34,567 nt of DNA, from NCBI RefSeq assembly GCF_003148905.1, contig NZ_QGHC01000021.1, positions 1-34,567 of the forward strand, written 5' to 3'. The stretch is from Fulvimonas soli. Its GTDB lineage: Bacteria > Pseudomonadota > Gammaproteobacteria > Xanthomonadales > Rhodanobacteraceae. Below the pieces are notes generated by a model. The model worked only from the letters and a program-made list of their open reading frames with translations, ran no database searches and was not told the origin of the DNA. Shown here piece by piece: positions 17,742 to 29,002 of the stretch. Numbering within the stretch: the first letter of the stretch is position 1; every line of letters begins with the position of its first letter. Position numbers and translations under genes: made by a program.

Positions 17742-18311
17742 ATGGAAAGGCTCGACCCGCGCACGACCGCCCTGGTGCTCATCGACCTGCAGAAAGGTAT
17801 CGCATCCTATGCCGGCGGACCGCATGCCGCCGCCGACGTGCTGGCCCGGGCCGGCGCGCTGGCCGGGCGCTTCCGCGAGCGCGGCGCGCCGGTGGTGCTG
17901 GTGCGGGTGGGCTGGTCGGCCGACGGCGGCGACGCGCTGCGGCAGCCGGTGGACGCGCCCAGCCCCGCCCGCGCCCTGCCGCCGGACTGGATGGAGTACG
18001 CCGACGAGCTGGACGCCGGCGCGCGCGACATCCACATCGTCAAGCGCCAGTGGGGCGCCTTCCACGGCACCGAGCTGGACCTGCAGCTGCGCCGCCGCGG
18101 CATCGCCACCATCGTGCTCGGCGGCATCGCCACCAACATCGGCGTGGAGTCCACCGCCCGCGCGGCGTGGGAGCACGGCTACGCCGTGGTCTTCGCCGAG
18201 GACGCGATGAGCGCCACCGACGCCGACATGCACCGCTTCGCGGTGGAGCGCATCTTCCCGCGGCTGGGGCGGGTGCGCACGACGGCGGCGGTGCTGGACA
18301 TGCTGGGCTGA
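17742..18311 (+). CDS. Isochorismatase-like hydrolase lacking the cysteine nucleophile
   Basis: A 189-residue alpha/beta protein of the isochorismatase-like superfamily. The acid D15 (VLIDLQKGI) and lysine K101 ([11 protein letters not shown]) of the usual Asp-Lys-Cys triad are present, and the cis-peptide loop is [21 protein letters not shown]. Position 134, usually Cys in amidases of this fold, is Gly. A subgroup with TNIGVEST is common and isochorismatases proper also lack the Cys, so this is not necessarily an inactive enzyme. Start: ATG 17742 with CGGAGG 5 nt upstream; the longer frame begins inside the operator palindrome. Probably controlled by the divergent TetR protein. The substrate is unknown. 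Confidence 0.88.
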   Translation: MERLDPRTTALVLIDLQKGIASYAGGPHAAADVLARAGALAGRFRERGAPVVLVRVGWSADGGDALRQPVDAPSPARALPPDWMEYADELDAGARDIHIVKRQWGAFHGTELDLQLRRRGIATIVLGGIATNIGVESTARAAWEHGYAVVFAEDAMSATDADMHRFAVERIFPRLGRVRTTAAVLDMLG

Positions 18312-18396
18312 AACCACGGCGGCGGCCATTGCGGCCACCGGGCCCGGGTCCGTTCGAGGCGGACACGCCCGAAGTCGCAAGGGCCGTTGGCGACCA

Positions 18397-18418
18397 CAGG
18401 CAAGGTGCGCCTTGCCTG
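18397..18418. terminator. Hairpin between convergent genes
   Basis: CAGGCAAGG, loop TGCG, CCTTGCCTG is a perfect 9-bp stem between the convergent hydrolase and DUF6868-like genes. There is no T-tract on either side, so it is a candidate bidirectional terminator or mRNA 3' end stabiliser only. Confidence 0.4.
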
Positions 18419-18494
18419 ATGCCGGGTGCCCGACGCGGAGCCCGCAACGCCCGAACCCGGACGCCTGCAGGACGGCAGCGGCCCGAAAGCGTCG

Positions 18495-18746
18495 CTAGCC
18501 GCCGTGGCGCGCCAGGCAGAGCGCCACGAGGGGCACCAGGTTGAACAGCAGGATGCCGATCTTGTAGACGGCCATGCCGCCGTAATGGATGGCATCGAAC
18601 GTGTCGTCCGAAAGCCCGAACCAGCGGCCGTGCAGCCTGCGGAGCCCGTTCCGCGCGAACGCGAAGGCGAGGAACCAGACGAGAAGGATCAGGTAGTTGG
18701 CCGCAAGCGACCAGGCAAGGAAGCGGAACGGCAAATCGGAATTCAT
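18495..18746 (-). CDS. Small inner-membrane protein, DUF6868-like
   Basis: An 83-residue protein with two hydrophobic segments: about 6-28 (FRFLAWSLAANYLILLVWFLAF) and about 55-78 (AVYKIGILLFNLVPLVALCL), joined by a loop with NGLRRLHGRWFGLSDDTFDAIHYGG. The conserved WF-L-x-x-x-F-D-x-I-H-Y-G pattern resembles the DUF6868 family of short membrane proteins. The start ATG 18746 has GGAGG 5 nt upstream; the longer frame to 18797 has none. Function unknown. It stands between the hydrolase gene and the thr operon. Confidence 0.75.
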   Translation of the reverse strand: MNSDLPFRFLAWSLAANYLILLVWFLAFAFARNGLRRLHGRWFGLSDDTFDAIHYGGMAVYKIGILLFNLVPLVALCLARHGG

Positions 18747-19002
18747 GGGCACCTCCGCTGGGGGGCCGACGACCCCTGCAACCGGGACGGGTGGCAAAAG
18801 GCTACGGCTTTCAGGCCCGGCACTCGCATTCGAGGCGCTTCGGCTGTCGCCGCGCGCATCTTGGCAGGATCGCGGTCGACCCGGCCTCGGCCGCGCCGGG
18901 TCCGTCCGGAAAGACCGTGGACCCGTCGCCCAGTGGAGAGCACGGCATGCAAAGGGCGCATGAAGGCGACGAGTGCCGCGCGCGAAGGCGAGCCGCGCGC
19001 GC
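18747..19002. other. Gap upstream of the DUF6868-like gene
   Basis: 256 nt without a supportable gene. Just after the thrC stop a GCGCGCG (18978-18984)/CGCGCGC (18994-19000) hairpin with a 9-nt loop could end the thr transcript, though it has no U-tract. No promoter stands out. Confidence 0.4.
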
Positions 19003-20316
19003 TCATCGCCATGCCTCCAGCCAATGCTTCAGCGATTCGTCCGTGGCGGGAAGCGGCTCCGCCCGTGCCGGACGTTCGAGCATCGCCGCCAGCGCCGGCG
19101 GCACCGCCATGGACCGGCCCAGCAGCGGCTCCAGCACGCTCTCGAACTTGGCCGGATGCGCGGTGGCGACCACGGCCCATGCGCCTCGCTCGCGCGGCGG
19201 CTCGCGGTCGAGCAGGGCCAGCGCGGTGGCGGTGTGCGGGCAGAACGCCTCGCCGCGCTCGCGCGCGTGGCGCAGCAGGGTGGCGCGGATCGTCGCGTCG
19301 TCCACGCTGTCGGCGCGCAGCGCGCGGCGCAGCGCTTCGTCGTCGCCGCGGTAGGTCCAGCGCAGCCGCTCGAAGTTGCTGGGCGCGCCCACGTCCATCG
19401 CGTTGGCGAGGGTGGCGCGGGCCTCGCGCGGGCGGTAGCCGGCGCCGGCGAAGAACTCGGGCAGGGTGGCGTTGGCGTTGCAGGCCAGGCGGATCTCGCC
19501 CACCGGCAGGCCCAGTGCGCGCGCCCACACGCAGGCGAGCGCGTTGCCGAGGTTGCCGGTGGGGACGATGAAGTCGAGCGTGCCGCCGTGCCCGTGCCGC
19601 CATTGCAGCGCGGCGTGCGCGTAGTAGCTCATCTGCGGCAGCAGGCGGCCCAGGCTGATGCTGTTGGCGGAACTGAGCGGCACGGCGCGCTGCAGGCCGG
19701 CGTCGTTGAGCGCGGCCTTGACCATGCGCTGGCAGTCGTCGAAGCGGCCGGCCACGCGCAGCGCGCGCACGTTGCCGCCGAAGCTGCCGAGCTGGTGCGC
19801 CTGGCGCGGCGAGACCAGGCCGTCCGGATACAGGATCGCCACGCGCACGCCGGGCTGGCCGTGGAAGGCCGCGCCCACCGCCGCGCCGGTGTCGCCGGAG
19901 GTGGCGACCAGGATGGTCAGCGGCCGCGCGTCGCTGCGCGGCAGGCGGCGCAGGCAGGCGGCGAGGAAGCGCGCGCCCACGTCCTTGAACGCGGCGGTGG
20001 GGCCGTGGAACAGCTCCAGCACCCGCGCGTCGGCGCGGCCGGCGAGCGGGCGCAGCGGCACCGGCAAGTCCAGCGCCTCGGCGCAGATCGCGGGCAGCGC
20101 GTCCGCCAGCGGGTCGCCGGCGAAGAACGGCGCGAGCAGGGCGGCGGCGGTGTCGGCCAGGGTGCCGCGCGGGCCGAAGGCGGCCGGGTCGAGCGCCGGC
20201 AGGCGCTCGGGCACGTACAGCCCGCCGTCCGGCGCGAGGCCGGCGGCGATGGCTTCGCCCAGCGGCACGGCGGGCGCGCCGCCGCGCGTGCTGACGCAGC
20301 GCAGCGGCACGCTCAC
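19003..20316 (-). CDS. thrC: Threonine synthase
   Basis: A 437-residue PLP enzyme turning O-phosphohomoserine into threonine. The N-terminus reads [19 protein letters not shown], the PLP lysine lies in [16 protein letters not shown], the phosphate loop is [16 protein letters not shown], and [17 protein letters not shown] is the family's substrate region. Size matches the E. coli class (428). The start is a GTG at 20316 overlapping the thrB stop by 4 nt (GTGA). Last gene of the thr operon. Confidence 0.96.
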   Translation of the reverse strand: MSVPLRCVSTRGGAPAVPLGEAIAAGLAPDGGLYVPERLPALDPAAFGPRGTLADTAAALLAPFFAGDPLADALPAICAEALDLPVPLRPLAGRADARVLELFHGPTAAFKDVGARFLAACLRRLPRSDARPLTILVATSGDTGAAVGAAFHGQPGVRVAILYPDGLVSPRQAHQLGSFGGNVRALRVAGRFDDCQRMVKAALNDAGLQRAVPLSSANSISLGRLLPQMSYYAHAALQWRHGHGGTLDFIVPTGNLGNALACVWARALGLPVGEIRLACNANATLPEFFAGAGYRPREARATLANAMDVGAPSNFERLRWTYRGDDEALRRALRADSVDDATIRATLLRHARERGEAFCPHTATALALLDREPPRERGAWAVVATAHPAKFESVLEPLLGRSMAVPPALAAMLERPARAEPLPATDESLKHWLEAWR

Positions 20317-21302
20317 GCCGCCACCTCCACGCCGTCCAGCGCCAGCAGCGCGGCGGCGGGGCCGTCGATCGGCGCGACGAAGGCGTCGCTGTCCAGCCCT
20401 TCCGCGGCGAAGGCCGCGCGCATCGCCTCGGCGGCGGCCAGCGCGTCGGCCTGGCACTCGTACCAGCCGAACACGCTGGGGCCGCCGCCGGAGATGCTGG
20501 CGCCGAGCGCGCGGTGGCCGAGCGCGGCCTGCTTCACCCGCGCGAAGCCGGGCACCAGCGGCGCGCGGCGCGGCTCGACCAGCACGTCCTTCAGGCCCTC
20601 GCGCACCAGCGCGGCGTCGCCGCGGTAGCAGCCGGCCAGGGTGAGCGCGAGGTTGGCGCTCTGCGCCACGAACTCGCCGAGGCGGTAATCGCCGGCCAGC
20701 GCGGCGCGCGCCTGGCGCGTCTCCAGCACGAAGTGCGGGTGCACCAGCGCGCAGTGCCACGCCGCCGGCACCGGGATGCGCAGCAGGCGCGACTCGGTGG
20801 CGAGCACCAGGCCGCCCAGCAGCATCGGTCCCACGTTGTCGCCGTGGCGGCCGCCGCTGGCGACCAGCTCGCCGTCCAGCGCGAAGCCGTACAGCGACTC
20901 GGCCGGCAGCGGCTGCGGCAGCAGCGCGTTGGCGGCCACCAGCGCGGCCACCGCCGAGGCGGCCGAGCCGGCCATGCCCGAGCCCAGCGCGATGCCCTTG
21001 TGCAGGGTCAGCTCGAAGCCGAAGGACAGCCCCAGCGCCTTGCGCAGCGCGAGCAGCGCGGCGCCCGCGGTGTTCCGCGCCGGGTCGGTGGGCAGCGCCG
21101 CCGCGCTGCCGTGGATGGCGGCGATGCGCACGGTGGGTTCGTCGATGCGGCGCACCTCGGCGCGGTCGCCGGCGCCGGCCACGCAGTGGCCGAGGATGTC
21201 GAAGCCCACGCCGACGTTGCCCACGCAGGCGGGCGCGAAGGCGACGGCGTGGCGGGCGGGCTGCGGCGACATGCGGGCGGGTTCCTGCGAAAGGGCGTTC
21301 AT
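20313..21302 (-). CDS. thrB: Homoserine kinase (GHMP family)
   Basis: A 329-residue GHMP kinase phosphorylating homoserine. It shows the N-terminal substrate motif [13 protein letters not shown], the ATP-binding [16 protein letters not shown] and the third motif [16 protein letters not shown]. It overlaps both neighbours by 4 nt (ATGA with the homoserine dehydrogenase gene, GTGA with thrC), so the three enzymes should be made by coupled translation. Confidence 0.96.
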   Translation of the reverse strand: MNALSQEPARMSPQPARHAVAFAPACVGNVGVGFDILGHCVAGAGDRAEVRRIDEPTVRIAAIHGSAAALPTDPARNTAGAALLALRKALGLSFGFELTLHKGIALGSGMAGSAASAVAALVAANALLPQPLPAESLYGFALDGELVASGGRHGDNVGPMLLGGLVLATESRLLRIPVPAAWHCALVHPHFVLETRQARAALAGDYRLGEFVAQSANLALTLAGCYRGDAALVREGLKDVLVEPRRAPLVPGFARVKQAALGHRALGASISGGGPSVFGWYECQADALAAAEAMRAAFAAEGLDSDAFVAPIDGPAAALLALDGVEVAA

Positions 21303-22444
21303 GCGGCGGGCTCCAGCGCTTCGGCGATGCGCAGCAGGTCGGCGAACACGCCGGCGGCGGTGACCTCCGGTCCGGCGCCGGGGCCCTGCACGGTGAGCGG
21401 ATTGTCGCAGTAACGGCGGGTGGTGAACTGCACGATGTTGTCGGTGAGCCGGGTGTGCGCGAAGGCGTGCCGCACGGGCAGCACCGCGAGCCGCACGCTG
21501 GCGCGGCCGTGGCGGTCCAGCCGCGCGACGTGGCGCAGCACGCCGCCGGCCTCGCGCGCCTGCGCCAGGCGCGCGGCCATCGGCGCGTCCAGCGCGTCCA
21601 GCCGCTGCAGGAAGTCCTCCGGCGGCAGCGCGTCCAGCGCCGGCGGCACCAGGCTTTCCACCTCGACGTCCTCCAGCGACAGCGGCCAGCCGGCCTCGCG
21701 GGCGAGGATCACCAGCTTGCGCGCCACGTCGGCGCCGGACAGGTCGGCGCGCGGGTCGGGCTCGGTGTAGCCGAGCGCGTGCGCCTCGCGCAGCAGCGCG
21801 GAGAACGGCTGCCGGCCGTCGTGGCGGTTGCACAGCCAGGCCAGCGTGCCGGAGAACATGCCCTCGACCGCGAGCAGCTCGTCGCCGGTGTCGACCAGGT
21901 CGCGCAGGGTCTGCACCACCGGCAGGCCGGCGCAGACGGTGGCCTCGTAGCGCAGCCGCGCGCCGCCCTGGGCGGCGGCGCGGCGGATCGCGCGCCAGCG
22001 GTCCAGCGGGCCGCTGGCGGCGAGCTTGTTGGGCGTGACCACGTGCAGCCCGGCGGCGAGCCAGCCGGCGTAGCGCGCGGCCACCGCCTCGTGCGCGCTG
22101 CAGTCGATCAGCAGGGCGTGGCCCTCGCCGCCGCGCACGTGCGCGGCGAAGGCGTCGAGGTCGGCGGGCCGCCAGGTCTGCGCGCCGCCGTGGCGGCCGT
22201 TGAGCTCGGGGTCGTCGCAGTCCAGCCACATGCGCCGGCTGGCGGCGACGCCGCGCAACGCGAGTTCCAGCCCGGCGTCGAGGGCGAGCCGCGCGCGCGC
22301 CCGCTGCAGCTGGTCGAGCAGGGCGCTGCCGACGCGGCCGGGGCCGATCAGGCCGAGCGCGAGCCGGCGCGGCCGCGCGGGCGACCATGCCGGCGCGGGC
22401 GGCGGGAGCCTGGGTTGGGCGGGTTCTGCGACTGCGATGTCCAT
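21299..22444 (-). CDS. Homoserine dehydrogenase, ThrA-type without aspartokinase domain
   Basis: A 381-residue protein reducing aspartate semialdehyde to homoserine. A proline-rich ~25-residue N-terminus is followed by the NAD(P) motif [14 protein letters not shown] (30-43). [13 protein letters not shown], the substrate segment [18 protein letters not shown], and [12 protein letters not shown] match the dehydrogenase half of E. coli bifunctional ThrA rather than the ACT-bearing Hom family. No aspartokinase domain precedes it: the DNA upstream is the leader peptide and promoter. Aspartokinase must be encoded elsewhere. No ACT domain is visible, so threonine feedback on this protein is uncertain. 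Start ATG 22444; its GGAGG ribosome site lies in a hairpin. Confidence 0.93.
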   Translation of the reverse strand: MDIAVAEPAQPRLPPPAPAWSPARPRRLALGLIGPGRVGSALLDQLQRARARLALDAGLELALRGVAASRRMWLDCDDPELNGRHGGAQTWRPADLDAFAAHVRGGEGHALLIDCSAHEAVAARYAGWLAAGLHVVTPNKLAASGPLDRWRAIRRAAAQGGARLRYEATVCAGLPVVQTLRDLVDTGDELLAVEGMFSGTLAWLCNRHDGRQPFSALLREAHALGYTEPDPRADLSGADVARKLVILAREAGWPLSLEDVEVESLVPPALDALPPEDFLQRLDALDAPMAARLAQAREAGGVLRHVARLDRHGRASVRLAVLPVRHAFAHTRLTDNIVQFTTRRYCDNPLTVQGPGAGPEVTAAGVFADLLRIAEALEPAA

Positions 22445-22448
22445 GGGA

Positions 22449-22463
22449 GCCTCCGTGGGAGGC
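22449..22463 (-). promoter_or_regulatory. Hairpin sequestering the ribosome-binding site of the homoserine dehydrogenase gene
   Basis: On the minus strand GCCTCC, loop CAC, GGAGGC. The 3' arm is the Shine-Dalgarno sequence 5 nt upstream of the ATG. The 6-bp GC-rich stem should block initiation unless it is opened by an alternative fold or an approaching ribosome. It lies 70 nt after the leader peptide stop. Confidence 0.65.
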
Positions 22464-22492
22464 CCGCATCCGTCGGCGGCGTCGGCATGGAC

Positions 22493-22518
22493 CGGCCCGC
22501 CTCGTCGAGGGCGGGCCG
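22493..22518 (-). terminator. GC-rich hairpin in the thr leader
   Basis: CGGCCCGC pairs with GCGGGCCG around an inner CTCG/CGAG, so the whole 26 nt is nearly one palindrome. It is placed where an attenuator terminator would be, 15 nt past the leader stop, but is followed by GTCCATG and not by a U-tract. It may be a Rho-independent-like pause, a structural element, or part of a translational switch. Confidence 0.5.
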
Positions 22519-22532
22519 TTGCGTTCGTAGGA

Positions 22533-22676
22533 TTACTGCTCGCGCACCGGTACCCACCCCGACCAGGTCGTGGTGGTAATGGTGGTGATGGTGGCGATCG
22601 CGCGCGCGGCCGGCGCGATGCGCCCGGCGGGGGCCGGGACGGAAGGCATCGGTGCGGGCGGCGTGAGGCGCGACAT
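22533..22676 (-). CDS. thrL: thr operon leader peptide
   Basis: A 47-residue ORF, MSRLTPPAPM...RAIATITTITTTTWSGWVPVREQ. Residues 27-37 hold seven Thr and three Ile, the same control amino acids as in E. coli thrL, directly upstream of the thr biosynthetic genes. Unlike the ilv/leu leader, most control codons (ACC, ATC) are common ones. The ATG at 22676 lies 7 nt after the -10 hexamer with no ribosome site, so it is probably leaderless. Ribosome stalling here presumably changes folding of the downstream hairpins at 22493-22518 and 22449-22463. Confidence 0.88.
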   Translation of the reverse strand: MSRLTPPAPMPSVPAPAGRIAPAARAIATITTITTTTWSGWVPVREQ

Positions 22677-22683
22677 GGATTCG

Positions 22684-22713
22684 ACAATAGGCAGGTCCGG
22701 CGGCGGCTGTCAA
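22684..22713 (-). promoter_or_regulatory. Promoter of the thr operon
   Basis: On the minus strand TTGACA (22708-22713), an 18-bp spacer, TATTGT (22684-22689), then CGAATCC and ATG. The -35 is perfect and the -10 is 4/6. The stretch from -10 to ATG matches the ilv/leu promoter at 13 of 16 positions. Confidence 0.8.
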
Positions 22714-22789
22714 CCGCCCGCGCGCGGGTCAAGGCAAGGAAAGGCGTAAGGAGTGGACGTCGGTCCACACGGCGCGGCGGTCAGGGCCC

Positions 22790-22855
22790 GCGGCCGGAGG
22801 CCGCTCCCCCCAGGGTCTCTCGCAAGCCTTGGTGGGAGCGGCCTCCGGCCGCGAG
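22790..22855. repeat. Paired REP-like palindrome, copy 3
   Basis: Arms around 22790-22812 and 22833-22855 carry the GGGAGCGGCCTCCGGCCGCGA unit in inverted orientation. It lies between the protease gene end and the thr promoter, about 75 nt upstream of the -35. Confidence 0.8.
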
Positions 22856-22886
22856 CGACCCGACGCGGGGAAGGGCGGCAGGCGGC

Positions 22887-22953
22887 GCCGCCTCCATGCC
22901 CGCCCGCGCTTCATGCCACGGGCCTTCCCCGGAAGATTTTGAACGGGCGCTCA
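22887..22953 (-). repeat. Conserved 3'-flank repeat ending in a stop codon, copy 2
   Basis: Partner of 2669-2750. It contains GCCGCCTCCA, CCCGCGCTTCAT, CCGGAAGATTTTGAAC and GCGCTCA, the last three bases being the complement of the protease stop codon. The two copies differ by small insertions but keep order and position relative to a REP-like pair. Confidence 0.6.
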
Positions 22954-24969
22954 GCGCTCGCGGATCTCCAGGTCCTTGAGCAGCAGGTCCAGCTTGGCCT
23001 TCATCGCGGCCTGCGGCTGGTTGCCCTTGGTGGCGTAGGCGGCGGTGTAGATCACGCCGGGATCGTCCTTCGGGCCGACGCTGCCGCCGATCGTGTCGAT
23101 CATGGTGGCGTCGTCGCCGTTGAAGGCCACGCCGTCCACCGGGTGCTCGCGCCGGCGCAGCTTGTCCCACTCGCTGCGGAAGTTGTCGTCCATGCCGTCG
23201 GCGGGCCTGGCCAGGCGGTTCAGGCGCACCACGTCGCTGTCGTGCACGCTGGCCTTGGCCAGCACCTGGGCGACGTCCCACACCACCTTGCCGTGGTCGA
23301 CGAAGTAGCTGAAGCCCAGGGTCAGCCCGCTGTCGGGCTGGATCGCCTGCAGCGCCGGGGTGTAGGCGAAGGCCAGCCGCGGCGAGCGGTAGGCCAGGCG
23401 CTTGCCGTAGTCGACGTCCAGCGTCACCGCGCGCAGCGCGTCGGGCAGCAGCGCGTCCTGCTTGAGGAAGTCGCGCCACTGCGCCAGCGTGCCGTCGTAG
23501 GAGAGGTAGACGAAGTCGGTCAGCGCCTTGAGGTCGATGGTCGAGTCGTGCACCTGCGGGCCGGCCTTGGCGAAGCGCACCATCGCCGCGTAGCCGTCGG
23601 GCACCGGCAGCGCGAAGCAGATCAGCACGGTGTCGGAATAGGCCAGCGGCCAGCTGCGCACCTGCCAGCGGCGGTGGTAGCCGTCGGTGTAGACGGTGTC
23701 CTGCTGCGGCTTGCCGAGCGAGGTGATCTTGATCTGCTCGGTGGCCACCGGCCGCTGCAGCGGCGCGACCTTGAGGATCAGGTCCATCAGCAGCTGCGGG
23801 TCGTGGTACAGCCGGTCGGCCGTCACGTCGTCGGGGCGGCGCAGGTGGAACAGGCCCTGGTGGCCGACGTGGCTGCGCTCGACGTAGCCGTTGTGCGGCA
23901 GGTTCTGCCGGTCCACGCTGCCGTGCGAGATGCCCCAGTCGCCGTCGCTGTCGCGCATCACCAGCGAAGGGAAGCCGTTGAGGTAGGCCTGGCCGTAGAG
24001 CAGGCGGTTCGAGCCGCTGCCGTGCGGGAACAGGTGCTCGGGGTCCTTGGCCAGCAGCGCCCCGAGCTGGCTGTCGCTGTAGCCGTCGACCAGCCCGAGG
24101 TAGGCCGCGCCGAACTCGGCGAAGCTCTTGGGCAGCGCGAACTGGCCCTTGACGTCGTCCACCTGGGTGGCGTCGAACACGTCGAACTGGTAGCTGCGGC
24201 GCTGGTCGAGCACGGCGGTGTTGGCCGGCGCCTTCAGCACCTCGGCGATCGGCAGCGCGTAGTTGAGGTTCTCGTTGGCCGACTTCATCAGCACCACGCC
24301 GATCACCTTGCCGTCCTTGTCCAGCAGCGGACCGCCGCTGTTGCCGGGCGAGGCGGCGGCGGAGAAGCGGATCCACTTCCAGCGGCCGTCCTGCTCCTCC
24401 GGCGTGTTGGAGGTGTACAGGCCGTCGCGGATCACCACGCCGGTGCCCAGCGCGTTGCCCACCGCGTACACCGCCTGGTTGAGCGCGGGCGCCGCATCGA
24501 CCGGCAGCGGCTTCACCTTGGGCGGGTGCGCCAGCGAGAACACCACGAAGTCGCGCTGCTGCGAGAACTCGAGGATCTTGTCGATCGCGTAGACCTGCCC
24601 GCTGGCGTCGCGCAGCGCCGGCTCGCCGAGCAGGCTGCCGATGCCCACGTCGAGCACGTGCGCGGCGGTGACGTAGCGGTCGTCGCCCAGCGCGAAGGCG
24701 GTGCCGATGGAGAAGTACTTGTCGGTGCGGAACTGGTAGGGCAGCAGCTCCAGCGGCAGCGGCTTCTCGTAGCTCAGCGGGTCGCTGGCCGGCTTGGGCA
24801 CCACCACCTCGAAGGTGGCGGCCTGCACCTGCGGCAGCACGGCCGGGTCGAGCACGGCGGCGGCGGCGTGCGCCGGCCCCGCGGCGAGCGCCAGCAGCGC
24901 GAGGCGTCCCAACCATCCGCGCCAGCCGTCGCCGCCGCGCGCGCGCTTTTCCGTGCTGCCTCTTGCCAT
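22951..24969 (-). CDS. Secreted trypsin-like serine protease
   Basis: A 672-residue protein with a signal peptide (GWRGWLGRLALLALAAGPAHA, cleavage near residue 35) and a trypsin-like domain whose triad is visible: H104 (VTAAHVLD), D140 (QQRDFVVFSL) and S211 (SPGNSGGPLLD). About 400 residues follow with no family I recognise; they include SLVMRDSDGDWGISHGS and NGYVERSHVGH. The protein is probably periplasmic or extracellular. Start ATG 24969 has AGGAGA 8 nt upstream; the longer frame to 25032 has no ribosome site. It lies 141 nt downstream of the TonB receptor gene on the same strand and may be co-expressed with it. Confidence 0.88.
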   Translation of the reverse strand: MARGSTEKRARGGDGWRGWLGRLALLALAAGPAHAAAAVLDPAVLPQVQAATFEVVVPKPASDPLSYEKPLPLELLPYQFRTDKYFSIGTAFALGDDRYVTAAHVLDVGIGSLLGEPALRDASGQVYAIDKILEFSQQRDFVVFSLAHPPKVKPLPVDAAPALNQAVYAVGNALGTGVVIRDGLYTSNTPEEQDGRWKWIRFSAAASPGNSGGPLLDKDGKVIGVVLMKSANENLNYALPIAEVLKAPANTAVLDQRRSYQFDVFDATQVDDVKGQFALPKSFAEFGAAYLGLVDGYSDSQLGALLAKDPEHLFPHGSGSNRLLYGQAYLNGFPSLVMRDSDGDWGISHGSVDRQNLPHNGYVERSHVGHQGLFHLRRPDDVTADRLYHDPQLLMDLILKVAPLQRPVATEQIKITSLGKPQQDTVYTDGYHRRWQVRSWPLAYSDTVLICFALPVPDGYAAMVRFAKAGPQVHDSTIDLKALTDFVYLSYDGTLAQWRDFLKQDALLPDALRAVTLDVDYGKRLAYRSPRLAFAYTPALQAIQPDSGLTLGFSYFVDHGKVVWDVAQVLAKASVHDSDVVRLNRLARPADGMDDNFRSEWDKLRRREHPVDGVAFNGDDATMIDTIGGSVGPKDDPGVIYTAAYATKGNQPQAAMKAKLDLLLKDLEIRER

Positions 24970-25110
24970 GCCGATGCTCTCCTGTGTGTGTCCGCGCCGC
25001 CTGCGGGCGCCGTGTCCGGCGAGTCTAGCCAAAACGGCGGCGCCGGCGGGGCCGCGCGCGTCGTTGCCCGCGTGCGGCCCGCTCCCGGCCCGCCGCGCGC
25101 CCGCGCCGGG

Positions 25111-27987
<2,877 letters not shown>

Positions 27988-27997
27988 CCAGCCCCGG

Positions 27998-29002
27998 TCA
28001 GCGGTAGGTGGCGCCGGGTCGCGGCAGCAGGGTCAGCTCGCGCTCGGCGGTGCGCCGCACCTGCAGCTGCCAGCCGCGCGCCAGCGCGGTGGCCAGCGCC
28101 TGCTGGTCGCCGGCGTGGAAGCTGCCGCTGACCGTCAGCGCGGCCAGCGCCGGGTCGCCCAGGCGCAGCTTGGTGTCGGAGTAGCGGTTCATCTCCGCCA
28201 GCAGCTGGTCGAGCCGGCGGCCGCGGAAGCGCAGCTCGCCCTGCGTCCAGCCGCGCGCGGCGGCCAGGTCCAGCGGGGCCACCGCGCCCGGCCGGCCGTC
28301 GGCGCCGATGCGCAGCTGCTGCGCCGGCGCCAGCGTGCTGCTCCAGCGGTCGCCGCTGCGGCCGCCGCTGACGTCGACGCGGCCCTGCAGCAGGCCGACG
28401 GTGGCGCCGGCGTCGTCGCGGCTGACCTGGAACACCGTGCCGACGTCGTGGATGCTCGCCTCGCCCACGCGCACCACGAACGGCCGCGCCGGGTCGTGCG
28501 CCACGCCGAACTCGGCGCGGCCGCGCTCCAGCACCACCTCGCGCCGGTGCGCGCCGAAGCGGATGGTGAGCGCCGACTCGGCGTCCAGTGCCAGCGCGGT
28601 GCCGTCGGGCAGCAGCACGTTCTGCGGCAGGCCGGCGGCCTGCGCGTAGCGCTGCACCAGGTCGGCCTGTTCGCGCGCGGGCCACAGCAGCACCGCGGCC
28701 AGCAGCAGGCAGGCGGCCATGCCGCCGGCCAGCAGCCAGGCGCGGCGATGGGACCGCTGCGGGGCACGCCGCGCCGCCCGCGCCGCGGCGCGCAGCAGCG
28801 GGTCGCCGGCCAGCTCGGCGGCGCGGCGGTGGATGCGCTCGGCCGCGGCGTAGGCGGCCGCGTGCTGGGGATCGGCCGCGCGCCAGCGCTCGAAGCCGGC
28901 GCGGTCGTCGGCGCCGCTCTCGGGCGACAGCAGCCGGGCCAGCCATTCCTCGGCGCTGGCCGGTTCGTGCCGCGCCGGCTGTCCGGAAAGGTTCCGTGTC
29001 AT
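27998..29002 (-). CDS. FecR-type anti-sigma factor/sensor
   Basis: A 334-residue protein with the FecR N-terminal cytoplasmic domain (AEEWLARLLSPESGADDRAGFERWRAADP, then HAAAYAAAERI), one membrane segment at about 88-108 (AWLLAGGMAACLLLAAVLLWP), the periplasmic FecR domain (LPDGTALALDAESALTIRFG...GRVDVSGG) and a C-terminal secretin/STN-like domain (LRFRGRRLDQLLAEMNRYSD). It should hold the adjacent sigma factor and release it on receptor signalling. The ATG at 29002 overlaps the sigma factor stop by 4 nt. Confidence 0.95.
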   Translation of the reverse strand: MTRNLSGQPARHEPASAEEWLARLLSPESGADDRAGFERWRAADPQHAAAYAAAERIHRRAAELAGDPLLRAAARAARRAPQRSHRRAWLLAGGMAACLLLAAVLLWPAREQADLVQRYAQAAGLPQNVLLPDGTALALDAESALTIRFGAHRREVVLERGRAEFGVAHDPARPFVVRVGEASIHDVGTVFQVSRDDAGATVGLLQGRVDVSGGRSGDRWSSTLAPAQQLRIGADGRPGAVAPLDLAAARGWTQGELRFRGRRLDQLLAEMNRYSDTKLRLGDPALAALTVSGSFHAGDQQALATALARGWQLQVRRTAERELTLLPRPGATYR

